From Nostoc sp. TCL26-01 (GTDB lineage Bacteria; Cyanobacteriota; Cyanobacteriia; Cyanobacteriales; Nostocaceae): a stretch of DNA of 64,000 bases. The notes below the pieces were generated by a model. That model did not search any database. It worked only from the letters and a program-made list of their open reading frames with translations, and was not told the origin of the DNA. The stretch lies in the NCBI RefSeq assembly GCF_013393945.1, contig NZ_CP040297.1, positions 3,690,001 through 3,754,000 on the forward strand. The letters are read 5' to 3'. The stretch's first letter is position 1; each line of letters begins with the position of its first letter. The translations under genes were made by a program, and so were the position numbers. Positions 36,861 to 46,462 of this stretch are shown piece after piece.

Positions 36861-38483
36861 ATGGCAGTGTTGAAAATTCCTCTACGTTTTTTTGACGATT
36901 TGGATTCCTTATCTAAGTTTGGTCTGCTCTCCCTGGGACTGATGAGTGCTACTTTATTTGTATTTGTTACTTCTAACGTGATCCATCGCTTCACGGGAAC
37001 TGAACTTAAGCTTGTAGCTGGAGACGAAACAGGGGAAAGCTATATCATCAGTAAAGCGATTGAAGAAGTTGTAGAACGTAAATCAAATATTAAAATTGAA
37101 GTCATAGCCACTGGTGGAACAACAGAAAACCTAGAGAGGTTAGAACAAGGCAAAGCTGACTTAGCAACGGCTCAAGCCGATGTGATTACAGAGGAAATGA
37201 ACACATTCACCAATCGTAATTTAGGATCATCTGATCCACAGTCAAAAGTAGCAGAACGCAGCGTAGTTGTTTTATATAAAGACTTATTTCAGCTAGTAGT
37301 AAAAGACTCTAATATTAAGCAATTTGTACAACTCAAAGGTAAAGCGATCGCTCTCCCGGCTAAAGGAGGACAATATGAGTCTTTTAAACAAGTAGCTAGG
37401 CATTTTGGTTTAAACGAAAAAGATTTAAAAATTACAGGTTTAGATAATAACGGTAAGCCAGTTCAAGGCTACAACGATGAGTTAGCAGATAAAGATTTTC
37501 TTAATAATAAAGCCGATGCTTTATTCCGTGTCCGGGCTTTAGGTAATAGAAGTATTTCTAAACTTGTCCAACAATCCAGTGGCAGATTAGTGCCAATTCA
37601 ACAAGCAGAAGCCATGAAAATTCTCTATCCAGCCCTGGAAAATGCCAAAATTCCGGAAGGCGCATATAGAGGTAATCAACCCATACCAGAAAAAGACTTA
37701 CCAACAGTCGCAGTATCAAGACTATTATTAGCCAGTAACAAAGTAGATAAAGAAATCATTCAAGAAATTACTCAAATCATCTTTGAAAATCGTCGAGAAA
37801 TTGCTAATGCAGTATCACCTAATCATCCAGAAGTTAAACCTTTAGTGGCAACCATCAGTCAGCCTAACACTACAAATAGTGCTGGTATTCCGCCGATTCA
37901 TCCAGGAGCGATCGCTTTTTATGAGCAAAGCGAACCATCGTTTATCCAAGAACACGCCGACTATTTAGCTTTGCTTTTGACAGTTGCTCTACTCATGTTT
38001 TCTTGGGTACGACAAATCAAAATCTGGATAGAAAGCAGCAAAAAAAATGAATCTGACGAATATATCGAATCAGCCATCAAATTGATGAATAAAAGTTTAG
38101 GCGAAGTGGGTTTTAGGCAACAGCTACTTGATGAAGCCTTTAATGCAGCAGCTAAAGCTCTAATTCAAGAGAGAATATCCCAGGAATCTTTTAGAACCTT
38201 CAATGAAGCTTATAAAACTACCAGAGAATCTCTAGAGCGTGAAAAACAATTTGACCAACAAAAAATAGAACAAAAACAAAGAGAATTAGCTGCTAAATAT
38301 ATTAAAGAAATGGTGGAATTGTTAAATGATGATGTACAAAGCCAGGATTTAAGACAACAAAAAATTGACAAAATTCTCAAAGAAGTAGCTCAGAAATTGA
38401 TCGCCGACGATATATCCGAAGAATCATTCCGTACCTTTATTGAAGCGTACAAGACCACAAGAGACGCAATTGAGCGAAATTAA
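36861..38483 (+). CDS. Membrane-anchored TAXI-type solute receptor with duplicated cytoplasmic C-terminus
   Basis: 540 residues. Transmembrane helix near 18-42; then a TAXI (TRAP-associated extracytoplasmic immunogenic) periplasmic binding domain (about 45-350; LVAGDETGESYIISKAIEEVV, TGGTTENLERLEQGKADLATAQ, LKGKAIALPAKGG). A second transmembrane helix near 367-390 is followed by about 150 cytoplasmic residues holding two copies of a module (about 416-462 and 493-540), each ending SQESFRTFNEAYKTTRE / SEESFRTFIEAYKTTRD. No TRAP permease genes are near. So it looks like a receptor rather than transporter subunit; the ligand is unknown. Confidence 0.78.
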   Translation: MAVLKIPLRFFDDLDSLSKFGLLSLGLMSATLFVFVTSNVIHRFTGTELKLVAGDETGESYIISKAIEEVVERKSNIKIEVIATGGTTENLERLEQGKADLATAQADVITEEMNTFTNRNLGSSDPQSKVAERSVVVLYKDLFQLVVKDSNIKQFVQLKGKAIALPAKGGQYESFKQVARHFGLNEKDLKITGLDNNGKPVQGYNDELADKDFLNNKADALFRVRALGNRSISKLVQQSSGRLVPIQQAEAMKILYPALENAKIPEGAYRGNQPIPEKDLPTVAVSRLLLASNKVDKEIIQEITQIIFENRREIANAVSPNHPEVKPLVATISQPNTTNSAGIPPIHPGAIAFYEQSEPSFIQEHADYLALLLTVALLMFSWVRQIKIWIESSKKNESDEYIESAIKLMNKSLGEVGFRQQLLDEAFNAAAKALIQERISQESFRTFNEAYKTTRESLEREKQFDQQKIEQKQRELAAKYIKEMVELLNDDVQSQDLRQQKIDKILKEVAQKLIADDISEESFRTFIEAYKTTRDAIERN

Positions 38484-38488
38484 ATAGA

Positions 38489-38556
38489 CACATTCCTCTG
38501 TGTCTCTGTGCCTTTGTGGTTAGATAAATTTTTTACCACAGAGACATCGAGACACA
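38489..38556. repeat. Inverted repeat element downstream of the TAXI gene
   Basis: CTGTGTCTCTGTGCCTTTGT with facing CACAGAGACATCGAGACACA; same family as 36672-36745. Confidence 0.75.
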
Positions 38557-38566
38557 AAGTTTTAAA

Positions 38567-39796
38567 TCAATTTCTACCCACAGATGCGATCGCTGCCTCC
38601 AAAGCTATGGCAACATGAGTCCAATGAGTCCCCCCTTGGCAATAAACTACATAAGGCTCACGCAAGGGGCCATCGGCAGAAAATTCCAGAGTACTCCCCT
38701 CAATAAACGTCCCCCCAGCCATAACCACTTGGCTCTCATACCCTGGCATAGCATCAGGAACGGGGTCTAGGTAAGAACCCACAGGAGAATTCTGTTGTAC
38801 GGCTTTACAGAAGGCAATCAGCTTGTCAGCAGAACCGAGTTTAATAGCTTGGATCACATCGCCACGAGGAGCAAGGGGCGCGGGATTGACGGGATAACCT
38901 AGTTTGTCAAATACATAACCAGTCAAGTAAGTTCCCTTCATTGCCTCACCTACCATTTGCGGCGATAAAAATAAACCTTGGAACAAGAGACGATTTTGGT
39001 CAAAAGTAGCACCACCATAACTACCAATACCCGGTGCAGTCAGGCGGCAAGCGGCTGCTTCCACTAATTCAGCTCGTCCAGCCACATAACCACCAGCCGT
39101 GACAATCGTACCACCAGGATTTTTAATCAAGGAACCAGCCATTAAATCAGCACCAACGTGGGTTGGTTCTTGGGTTTCGATGAATTCACCGTAACAGTTA
39201 TCGACAAAGCAAACGGTGTGAGGATTTTGCTGTTTGACTAGGTGAACAATTTTTTCAATATCGGCAATTGACAAGCTAGGTCGCCAGGAATAACCACAAG
39301 AGCGCTGGATTAACACTAAACGAGTGTTATCAGTAACGTTAGTACTTAAAGCTTGCCAATCGATAGTTCCTTGAGAAGTTAGCTCCAATTGGCGGTATTT
39401 TATGCCAAACTCAATAAGGGAGCCTTGACCTTGACCCCGCAAACCAATAACTTCTTCAAGCGTATCGTAGGGAGAACCGACCACTGCTAACATTTCATCT
39501 CCGGGACGAAGTACACCAAATAGGGCGCAAGCGATCGCGTGAGTTCCCGAAACAAACTGCACTCGCACCGCCGCAGCTTCAGCACCCATAACTTCGGCAA
39601 AAACTTTGTCTAAAGTTTCTCGACCTAAATCATCGTGACCATAGCCACTCACACCTGCAAAGTGGTGCGCTCCCACACGTTGATTACGAAAGGCTTCTAG
39701 CACTTTTTTCAGATTATGCTTGACCTGAGCGTCAATTCCAGAAAAAATCTCTAACAGTGCCTGTTCTGCTTGCCGCAGCTGTTCCAAGCTGTTCAT
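38567..39796 (-). CDS. PLP-dependent methionine gamma-lyase family protein (aluminium-resistance type)
   Basis: 409 residues from ATG 39796, with AGGAAG just upstream; the frame is open to TTG 39814. PLP-type I fold: FAGVSGYGHDDLGRETLD, EAAAVRVQFVSGTHAIACALFGVL, VDNCYGEFIETQEPTHVGADLMAGSLIKNPGG (D and K of the cofactor site), APGIGSYGG. The family PF06838 includes proteins named aluminium-resistance; substrate uncertain. It is divergent from desC. Confidence 0.88.
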   Translation of the reverse strand: MNSLEQLRQAEQALLEIFSGIDAQVKHNLKKVLEAFRNQRVGAHHFAGVSGYGHDDLGRETLDKVFAEVMGAEAAAVRVQFVSGTHAIACALFGVLRPGDEMLAVVGSPYDTLEEVIGLRGQGQGSLIEFGIKYRQLELTSQGTIDWQALSTNVTDNTRLVLIQRSCGYSWRPSLSIADIEKIVHLVKQQNPHTVCFVDNCYGEFIETQEPTHVGADLMAGSLIKNPGGTIVTAGGYVAGRAELVEAAACRLTAPGIGSYGGATFDQNRLLFQGLFLSPQMVGEAMKGTYLTGYVFDKLGYPVNPAPLAPRGDVIQAIKLGSADKLIAFCKAVQQNSPVGSYLDPVPDAMPGYESQVVMAGGTFIEGSTLEFSADGPLREPYVVYCQGGTHWTHVAIALEAAIASVGRN

Positions 39797-39883
39797 TACT
39801 TCCTCATTAAACAAAAAACTATAAAATATGCGGATTGATCAATCACGCAGATTAGGCTGGACAATTTCAATACAGGTTACTGC

Positions 39884-40702
39884 ATGACAATTGCTACTTC
39901 AACTAAACCTCAAATCAATTGGGTAAACACCCTATTTTTCGCAGGTCTACACATCGGCGCTCTCTTTGCCTTTGTTCCTGGCAACTCTAGCTGGGCGGCG
40001 GTTGGTGTGGCTTTATTGCTTTACTGGGTAACAGGTGGTTTGGGTATTACCCTGGGCTTTCACCGCCTTGTCACCCACCGCAGTTTCCAAACTCCCAAAT
40101 GGTTAGAGTATTTCCTCGTACTTTGTGGGACTCTAGCCTGTCAAGGAGGGCCAATTGAGTGGGTCGGGACACATCGCATTCATCATTTACATTCTGATAC
40201 TGAACCCGATCCCCACGATTCCAACAAAGGTTTCTGGTGGAGTCATATTGGTTGGCTGATTTATAAATGTCCTGCTCACGCTGATATTCCTCGTTTCACC
40301 AAAGATATTGCCGAAGACCCAGTCTATCAGTTTTTACAAAAATATTTCATTTTCATCCAGATTGCTCTGGGTGTATTGCTGTTATACCTGGGCGGTTGGT
40401 CTTTTGTGGTGTGGGGAATTTTTGTCCGCATTGTCTGGGTTTACCACTGCACTTGGTTAGTGAACAGTGCTACCCACAAATTCGGCTATCGTAGCTATGA
40501 GTCTGGTGATAAATCCACTAACTGCTGGTGGGTGGCTGTACTTGTATTTGGCGAAGGCTGGCACAATAACCACCATGCTTTTCAATATTCGGCTCGTCAC
40601 GGGTTGGAATGGTGGGAAATTGATATGACTTGGATGACTATCCAGTTGTTACAGGTACTTGGTCTAGCAAATAACATCAAACTTGCAGACAAAAGGCAGT
40701 AA
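39884..40702 (+). CDS. desC: Delta-9 acyl-lipid desaturase
   Basis: 272 residues, integral membrane. Inserts the first double bond at Delta9 of lipid-bound 18:0. Three histidine boxes: GFHRLVTHRSF (first), GTHRIHHLHSD (second), GEGWHNNHHAF (third). Hydrophobic spans are clear at the N-terminus and middle. It shares all of these with the desaturase at 62019-62852. First gene of a desC-desA-desD row, 232 bases before desA. In Nostoc the desC1 product acts at sn-1; assignment here by order is inference. Confidence 0.93.
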   Translation: MTIATSTKPQINWVNTLFFAGLHIGALFAFVPGNSSWAAVGVALLLYWVTGGLGITLGFHRLVTHRSFQTPKWLEYFLVLCGTLACQGGPIEWVGTHRIHHLHSDTEPDPHDSNKGFWWSHIGWLIYKCPAHADIPRFTKDIAEDPVYQFLQKYFIFIQIALGVLLLYLGGWSFVVWGIFVRIVWVYHCTWLVNSATHKFGYRSYESGDKSTNCWWVAVLVFGEGWHNNHHAFQYSARHGLEWWEIDMTWMTIQLLQVLGLANNIKLADKRQ

Positions 40703-40933
40703 TTAGTCTATTATGTGTCATTAGTTATTTGTCTCAAAAATGACTAATGACTTAATAATTTTTTCGCAACCAAATACCCCTTTGTTTGGTTCAAAAATAG
40801 CTGGTAAAAGTTATTTCCAGATGTCATAGGTAAGTTTGAGTTGCGCTCAGGCAAAAAGTTAATTGTTAAAGACTTTGCAGCAAGTTGCTTTTGTGGTGGC
40901 TTGGTAGAGGAGTTTGTTGTTCTTCAGGTTTTC

Positions 40934-41986
40934 ATGACTACATCAATAATCAAAACTCAGGAAATAAATAATCAGCTTAGTAATTCCGAACTAAAGCTCA
41001 AAGATATTATCAAAACTTTGCCAAAGGAATGTTTTCAGCAGAATCGCCGCAAAGCTTGGACACAAGTGATCCTCAATGTTGTGATGGTAGGATTAGGCTA
41101 CTATAGCTTGGCGATCGCTCCTTGGTTTCTCTTACCTATCGCCTGGATTTTTACAGGTACGGCCTTAACAGGTTTTTTTGTGATTGCTCATGATTGCGGT
41201 CATCGTTCATTTGCTAAACGTCGTTGGGTAAATGATTTGGTGGGGCATATATTTTTGCTGCCTTTAATATACCCTTTTCATAGTTGGCGGATTAAACATA
41301 ATCACCATCACAAGCACACTAATAAGTTAGATGAGGATAATGCTTGGCATCCCATCAGACCAGAAGTATTTACTAGCTGGGATAAAACTTACCAGTCTGC
41401 TTTTGAATTGTTCATGCGTAAACGTCTGTGGTGGGTAGGTTCTATTGGACATTGGGCGGCGGTGCATTTTGATTGGCGGAACTTCAAAACTAAAGACCAA
41501 GCTGATGTGAAGCTATCTGTGGTTGTAGTATTAATATTTGCAGCGATCGCTTTTCCACTTTTAATTGCGACAACTGGTATTTGGGGTGTTGTCAAATTTT
41601 GGCTGATGCCTTGGCTGGTGTACCATTTCTGGATGAGTACTTTCACAATTGTTCACCACACAGCCGCAGATGTTCCTTTTGCCGAAGCAGACAAATGGAA
41701 TGAAGCGATCGCCCAATTATCTGGTACTATCCATTGCGATTACCCACGTTGGATAGAATTCCTCTGCCACGATATTAGTGTCCACGTTCCCCATCACCTC
41801 TCAACGGCGATTCCTTCTTATAATTTGCGTCTAGCCTACAGTAGTATCAAGGAAAATTGGTCACCCTATCTTCATGATGAGTGTCGCTTTTCTTGGTCTT
41901 TGATGAAGCAAATTACAGATCAGTGTCATTTGTATCTAACTGATGTTGGTTATCAGACTTTTGACGAATACTATGCAAAACGATGA
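40934..41986 (+). CDS. desA: Delta-12 acyl-lipid desaturase
   Basis: 350 residues from ATG 40934 ([13 protein letters not shown]), preferred to the TTG-initiated extension from 40841, which is not family-like. Histidine boxes: [42 protein letters not shown]. The wording [16 protein letters not shown] and [15 protein letters not shown] matches cyanobacterial DesA closely, not DesB. Adds the Delta12 double bond to 18:1. Lies between desC and desD. Confidence 0.95.
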   Translation: MTTSIIKTQEINNQLSNSELKLKDIIKTLPKECFQQNRRKAWTQVILNVVMVGLGYYSLAIAPWFLLPIAWIFTGTALTGFFVIAHDCGHRSFAKRRWVNDLVGHIFLLPLIYPFHSWRIKHNHHHKHTNKLDEDNAWHPIRPEVFTSWDKTYQSAFELFMRKRLWWVGSIGHWAAVHFDWRNFKTKDQADVKLSVVVVLIFAAIAFPLLIATTGIWGVVKFWLMPWLVYHFWMSTFTIVHHTAADVPFAEADKWNEAIAQLSGTIHCDYPRWIEFLCHDISVHVPHHLSTAIPSYNLRLAYSSIKENWSPYLHDECRFSWSLMKQITDQCHLYLTDVGYQTFDEYYAKR

Positions 41987-42545
41987 AGAAGAATTCAGAA
42001 GCCAGAATCCAGGATTCAGAATGAATAAGTGGGAATTCAGAAGAGCCACTCATTGTAGACCACCAAATAATTTAGTGAGGGCCTTAAACCCAATTATCCT
42101 CCAATCGGACTCCAATTCATGCTATTAGCGGTAGCGGGGCGTTTAGCCCATTCTGACTACTGACTCCTGAATTCTGTTAGATAATTGATATCCAGTTATT
42201 CATCGGCAACCAGATCCCCGAATTATCTAAAAATCCGGGGATCTAAAACTCTCAATTTTCACAAAATTTCAAAACTATTACATTACTAAATAACGATTGA
42301 GTAATATCAAATATTTTCTGATTAGCTGAATAAATTTTGCAGAAAAAATTAATATTAGTACCCTTTACCCTTTAAGATAAAAAAGTTACAATCCCATCTG
42401 GATGCTTTTGCATAAATCTTAGGAATTTAACTGTTTACTTTTTGAGGTATACAAAACTGATGTTTTTAACAATTACATCAGATTGTATATGCTTTGCAAA
42501 ATGTTCTTTTACTACACACATTTTCAGGATACTTGAATAGCTTCT
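41987..42545. other. Gap between desA and desD with repeats
   Basis: Contains the dispersed GAATTCAGAAGCCAGAATCC element (about 41989-42180), a hairpin of the AGATCCCCG family at 42212-42244, then an AT-rich region that must hold the desD promoter. No gene found. Confidence 0.6.
42212..42244. repeat. AGATCCCCG / CGGGGATCT hairpin
   Basis: Nine-base arms with a 15-base loop; related to 32587-32619. May end desA transcription. Confidence 0.6.
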
Positions 42546-43640
42546 ATGATCCAAACACAAGCCACAAGAGTAACTTTTACTAAAAACTATGGTTTTAGAA
42601 AAGAACTAAATAAAAGAGTTGATGCCTATTTTAAGTCGCAGAACATTGGTACTAGAGATAATCCAGCAATGTATCTCAAGACATTAATGATTTTTGCTTG
42701 GGTGATTTCTGCTTGGACTTTTGTTGTGTTCGGCCCACCAGAAATGTGGCTTAAAGCAATTGGTTGTGTCTTTCTAGGATGCGGTATTGCTGCGGTAGGG
42801 TTTAGCGTCGGACATGATGCAAATCATGGTGGTTATTCTAGTCGAGCGTGGGTAAACAGCGCACTAGGATTAACCTACGATGTAATTGGTGTGTCTAGCT
42901 ATCTGTGGAGATATCGCCATAATTTTCTACACCATACTTTCACCAATATCTTGGGACATGATGTAGAAATACACGGTGATGACATAGTGCGGATGACTCC
43001 TTACGTAGGATATAAACCCCATCACTCATTTCAACACATCTTTATTTCCTTTCTCTACGCAGTAGTGCCAATGTATTGGGCTATTTCTGATATCAAAACC
43101 ATGATGTTTAAGCGGAGATATCACAACCATCCCATCCCCACACCCAAAGCATTAGATATATTCACCCTCTTTGCTGGTAAGCTAATCTGGCTAAGTATTT
43201 TTATCGGTATACCCATCGCAGTTGGCTACACACCAGTACAAGCGATCGCAGGCTTCCTCATTACCTACATGACTTATGGCGTACTGATTTGCAACATCTT
43301 TATGTTGGCTCATGTGATGGAAGGTGTAGAATTTATTGAACCAGATCCTGATTCTTTACAAGTTGAGGATGAATGGGCAATATCCCAAATCAGAACAACT
43401 ATTGATTTTGCTCCCAGAAATCACTTCCTCAATTGGTATTTAGGCGGACTTAACTATCAAGTTGTGCATCATTTATTCCCTCAAGTTTGCCACATTCATT
43501 ACCCCAAAATTGCCCCCATTTTAGCCGAAGTTTGTGAAGAGTTTGGTGTTAAATACAGCGTTTACCCAACCTTTAGAGATGCCATCACCGCTAACTATAG
43601 CTGGCTAAAACGCATGGGAACTCCAGTTGAACAAAACTAG
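42546..43640 (+). CDS. desD: Delta-6 acyl-lipid desaturase
   Basis: 364 residues. Histidine boxes: GHDANHGGYSS, HNFLHHTFTN, and the front-end type QVVHHLFPQVCHIHYP in which the first His is Gln. The wording matches cyanobacterial DesD (MYLKTLMIF, YLWRYRHNFLHH, GHDVEIHGDDIVRM, EWAISQIRTT). Not DesB, which uses HDCGH boxes. Needs Delta9/Delta12 18:2 and makes gamma-linolenic acid. Many Anabaena strains lack this gene, so it is a useful strain marker. ATG 42546. Confidence 0.94.
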   Translation: MIQTQATRVTFTKNYGFRKELNKRVDAYFKSQNIGTRDNPAMYLKTLMIFAWVISAWTFVVFGPPEMWLKAIGCVFLGCGIAAVGFSVGHDANHGGYSSRAWVNSALGLTYDVIGVSSYLWRYRHNFLHHTFTNILGHDVEIHGDDIVRMTPYVGYKPHHSFQHIFISFLYAVVPMYWAISDIKTMMFKRRYHNHPIPTPKALDIFTLFAGKLIWLSIFIGIPIAVGYTPVQAIAGFLITYMTYGVLICNIFMLAHVMEGVEFIEPDPDSLQVEDEWAISQIRTTIDFAPRNHFLNWYLGGLNYQVVHHLFPQVCHIHYPKIAPILAEVCEEFGVKYSVYPTFRDAITANYSWLKRMGTPVEQN

Positions 43641-43829
43641 TTCCTGGCACTAAGAGTTTTTCCAGAAATAAATTATCTATCTTGTTGGGTGGGCATTTTG
43701 CCTACCCATTATATTAGTTAAAATTTGTACGTTGGATTAGAGAACATCTGCATTACAAGAAAGCTTTTTTGCGATCGCCCATCTTGGTCACAAGCATCTG
43801 CTGATTTTGGCATTATTTATATATGATAA

Positions 43830-43849
43830 GCGTAGGCGATCGCCTACGC
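43830..43849. repeat. 20-bp perfect palindrome around a HIP1 site
   Basis: GCGTAGGCGATCGCCTACGC; a long extension of the HIP1 octamer between convergent desD and the DUF4090-like gene. Confidence 0.7.
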
Positions 43850-43855
43850 ACAAAA

Positions 43856-44161
43856 TTACTTGCCGCCGTAGAAAAAGGCAATTTCTTTTTCTTTCAAAGG
43901 TGCGAAACCAGCTTCTGCTAATAATGTGTCAAGTTCTGGTTGGGGGATGTGTTTTGCACCAATGCGGACGATGCGCGATCGCATAGTATTTGATACACCA
44001 CTACGCTGTCTATTTGCTTCCAGTGCCATGACTTTGGTATACAGTTCTAGCTTGGCGGTGGGAATGGGAGTGCCATCAAAGTCGATTCCTTTGGCGATCG
44101 CTTCATCAATAGCATCAGCACCGGTGGTTGAAGAATTTACCTGGTTAGTCTCAGTAGTCAT
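43856..44161 (-). CDS. DUF4090-like conserved cyanobacterial protein
   Basis: 101 residues. The middle (ADAIDEAIAKGIDFDGTPIP, VMALEANRQRSGVSNTMRS, RIVRIGAKHIPQPELDTLL) is strongly conserved-looking and cyanobacteria-specific from memory. The name DUF4090 is a recollection, not shown. No known function. Separate transcript; a 14-bp hairpin separates it from rnj. ATG 44161. Confidence 0.65.
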   Translation of the reverse strand: MTTETNQVNSSTTGADAIDEAIAKGIDFDGTPIPTAKLELYTKVMALEANRQRSGVSNTMRSRIVRIGAKHIPQPELDTLLAEAGFAPLKEKEIAFFYGGK

Positions 44162-44203
44162 GACAGTTTACTCTGAATTTTATAGGTATATTTTACCAAC
44201 CAA

Positions 44204-44237
44204 CAGAGCCTCGACTTTCAAGGAAGTCGAGGCTCTG
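44204..44237 (-). terminator. 14-bp perfect hairpin after rnj
   Basis: CAGAGCCTCGACTT, six-base loop, AAGTCGAGGCTCTG, 39 bases after the rnj stop. No T run follows, so it may instead protect the mRNA end. Confidence 0.55.
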
Positions 44238-44275
44238 AGTTGTTAACGATGAGAACGTTCCCTATTATCTATTTT

Positions 44276-46045
44276 TTAGGATGCTACTTGAGCAGTGGTT
44301 CTAGGCCGCCGTCTTCTGCCATCGGCAACTTTCACAGGTGGCTCATCGGGGGTTTGCATCAACAAAGTTACAGATGGCTGACATTGTAATTCTTTACGGA
44401 TGGAGCGTTGCAATTCTCGCTCTAATGTGCCTTGCAAGCCACCCCAATCTATTTCTGGCTGTTCACCTTCGGAAGTGGCAAATTCTGACCAACGGAGGCT
44501 GAGAATTTCCTCAATGCGCTGTTTGACCCAATTTTGCAAGAGCGATCGCTCTACACTAGTCACCACACCCCGCAGGTGAATTTCTGGTTTAGCAAGTAAT
44601 TTACCTTGCCAATCTAAGGCAGCAGCAATAGTCACAATTCCTTCTTCTGCCATGCGTTGCCGTTCTTGCAGGACTTTAGCACTCACCATGCCGGAACTGG
44701 TTGTATCTACCAGTTCAATCCCTGATGGCACTTTAGTAGCCACTCTAATCGAGTCTTCTGTCAATTCTATCACATCGCCATTCTGAATAATTACCATATT
44801 CTCGGCGGGTACACCCATTTTTTTGGCTGTTTCTGAGTGTTTCACCAACATCCGATGTTCACCGTGGACAGGGACAAAGAACTTGGGACGAGTTAAGGCA
44901 ATCATCAATTTTTGGTCTTCTTGACAGCCATGTCCAGAAACGTGGATACCTTGCTCTCTTCCGTAGACGACTTTTGCACCTTGCTGCATCAATTTGTCGA
45001 TGGTGTTGACGACAGCAATTGTGTTGCCGGGAATGGGGTTAGCGGAGAAAACCACTGTGTCGCCTTCCCGAATTTTAATGTGGGGGTGTTCTTGATTAGC
45101 AATTCGGGTCATGGCTGCCATTGTCTCGCCTTGAGAACCGGTGGTGAGAACTAGGACATTTTCATTAGGCAGACTGCGGACTGTGTGCAAGGGTTGCAGC
45201 AGATTATCTTCACATTTGATATAGCCAAGATTGCGCGCATGGGCAATCAAATTCAGCATCGAACGTCCGACAACTGTGACTACACGATTGTGCTTTTTCG
45301 CTAGTTGCAAAATCATGTTGATGCGATGGACGCTAGAGGCGAAGGTGGTGACAAATAGTCGGCCAGTGGCTTGACCAAATACTCGGTCAAGGTTGGGTAA
45401 AACTGAGGCTTCCGAGGGAGTAAATCCTGGTACTTCAGAGTTAGTGGAATCACTTAACAGACACAGTACACCTTTTTCACCGTGTTCGGCTAGGCGTTGC
45501 AGGTCAAATCTTTCACCATCGACGGGGGTATGGTCGAATTTAAAGTCCCCGGTATGAATGACGACACCCAAGGGTGTGTGAATGGCGACGGTGAAACTAT
45601 CGGCGATGGAGTGGGTATTGCGGATGTATTCTACAAAGAATGATTTCCCAATGCGGACGACATCACGAGGTAGGACTGTTCTTAACTCTGTGCGATCGCG
45701 GACTCCGGCTTCTTCTAGTTTACCCTCTAGCATGGCCATTGCTAGCCTTGGCCCATGAATTACGGGAATTTCAAATTGTTTGAGGTGAAAAGCAATCCCG
45801 CCGATATGGTCTTCATGCCCGTGGGTGACAATCATACCTTTAATTTTGTGGCGATTTTCCCGGAGATAGGTCATATCTGGTAGGACGATATTGACTCCGT
45901 GCATCGCCTCTGTGGGAAAAGCCAATCCTGCATCTAATAAGATAATTTCATCATCATATTCAAAAACACAGGTGTTTTTACCAATTTCATGTAGCCCACC
46001 CAAGGGAATAATTTTCAGGGTGGAATCAGTGTAGTTTTTAGTCAT
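44276..46045 (-). CDS. rnj: Ribonuclease J
   Basis: 589 residues. Exo/endoribonuclease for mRNA decay and rRNA maturation. MBL motif ITHGHEDHIGG (about residues 73-82, written VTHGHEDH), VIHTGDFKFDHTP, LLSDSTNSEVPGFTPSE, beta-CASP motifs FVTTFASSVHR, GRSMLNLI, VLTTGSQGE, HVSGHGCQEDQ and VPVHGEHRMLVKH. Complete and canonical. A good ribosome site (AGGAGAAA) lies before ATG 46045. It follows dapA (417-base gap) in the same direction; asd-dapA-rnj order is common in cyanobacteria from memory. Confidence 0.95.
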   Translation of the reverse strand: MTKNYTDSTLKIIPLGGLHEIGKNTCVFEYDDEIILLDAGLAFPTEAMHGVNIVLPDMTYLRENRHKIKGMIVTHGHEDHIGGIAFHLKQFEIPVIHGPRLAMAMLEGKLEEAGVRDRTELRTVLPRDVVRIGKSFFVEYIRNTHSIADSFTVAIHTPLGVVIHTGDFKFDHTPVDGERFDLQRLAEHGEKGVLCLLSDSTNSEVPGFTPSEASVLPNLDRVFGQATGRLFVTTFASSVHRINMILQLAKKHNRVVTVVGRSMLNLIAHARNLGYIKCEDNLLQPLHTVRSLPNENVLVLTTGSQGETMAAMTRIANQEHPHIKIREGDTVVFSANPIPGNTIAVVNTIDKLMQQGAKVVYGREQGIHVSGHGCQEDQKLMIALTRPKFFVPVHGEHRMLVKHSETAKKMGVPAENMVIIQNGDVIELTEDSIRVATKVPSGIELVDTTSSGMVSAKVLQERQRMAEEGIVTIAAALDWQGKLLAKPEIHLRGVVTSVERSLLQNWVKQRIEEILSLRWSEFATSEGEQPEIDWGGLQGTLERELQRSIRKELQCQPSVTLLMQTPDEPPVKVADGRRRRPRTTAQVAS

Positions 46046-46462
46046 TTTCTCCTGAGATCGTTGTTTGTCGTGTAAGTGTTAATAAAACTGGAAATTAGAA
46101 TGCTTTTTCTTGTATGAATGACAACACTAGCTAGCTTTTTCCAAGTAGCCAAATTTTGATTAAATGGGGAATTTTGAGAGTAATCAATAAGAGCTTTTAG
46201 TTTGGATAATTCATGGTATGTGTACAAAGTTTTAGCAGTGACAATGATGCTGATGCTGATTAATTAGTTAAACGTTAAACAAAAATAAATACACTCATAA
46301 GGGTTGGCGATAGGACTAAGATTAATTTTGCTTAATTACTGATTAGGAGGGTGCAAGAAAACTTCTATCATTTATCAGCTTTTTTAGTTTTTTATACCAG
46401 ACTAGCAATTACCCAATATTTTTAACAAACAGCAGTGAGCAACAGGCTTAAATAATGATTAA
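46046..46462. other. Gap between dapA and rnj
   Basis: AT-rich. A 61-codon TTG-initiated frame (46042-46227) ends on the rnj start codon (ATGA overlap), but it has no recognisable family; treated as unsupported. Confidence 0.5.

Noticed and set aside
42546..43640. desB (omega-3 desaturase) for the third desaturase
   Set aside because: The QVVHH box and GHDANH wording fit DesD; DesB has HDCGH and is close to DesA.
46042..46227. 61-codon frame ending on the rnj start codon
   Set aside because: The ATGA overlap is suggestive of a leader peptide, but it starts with TTG and has no family; kept out of the genes.
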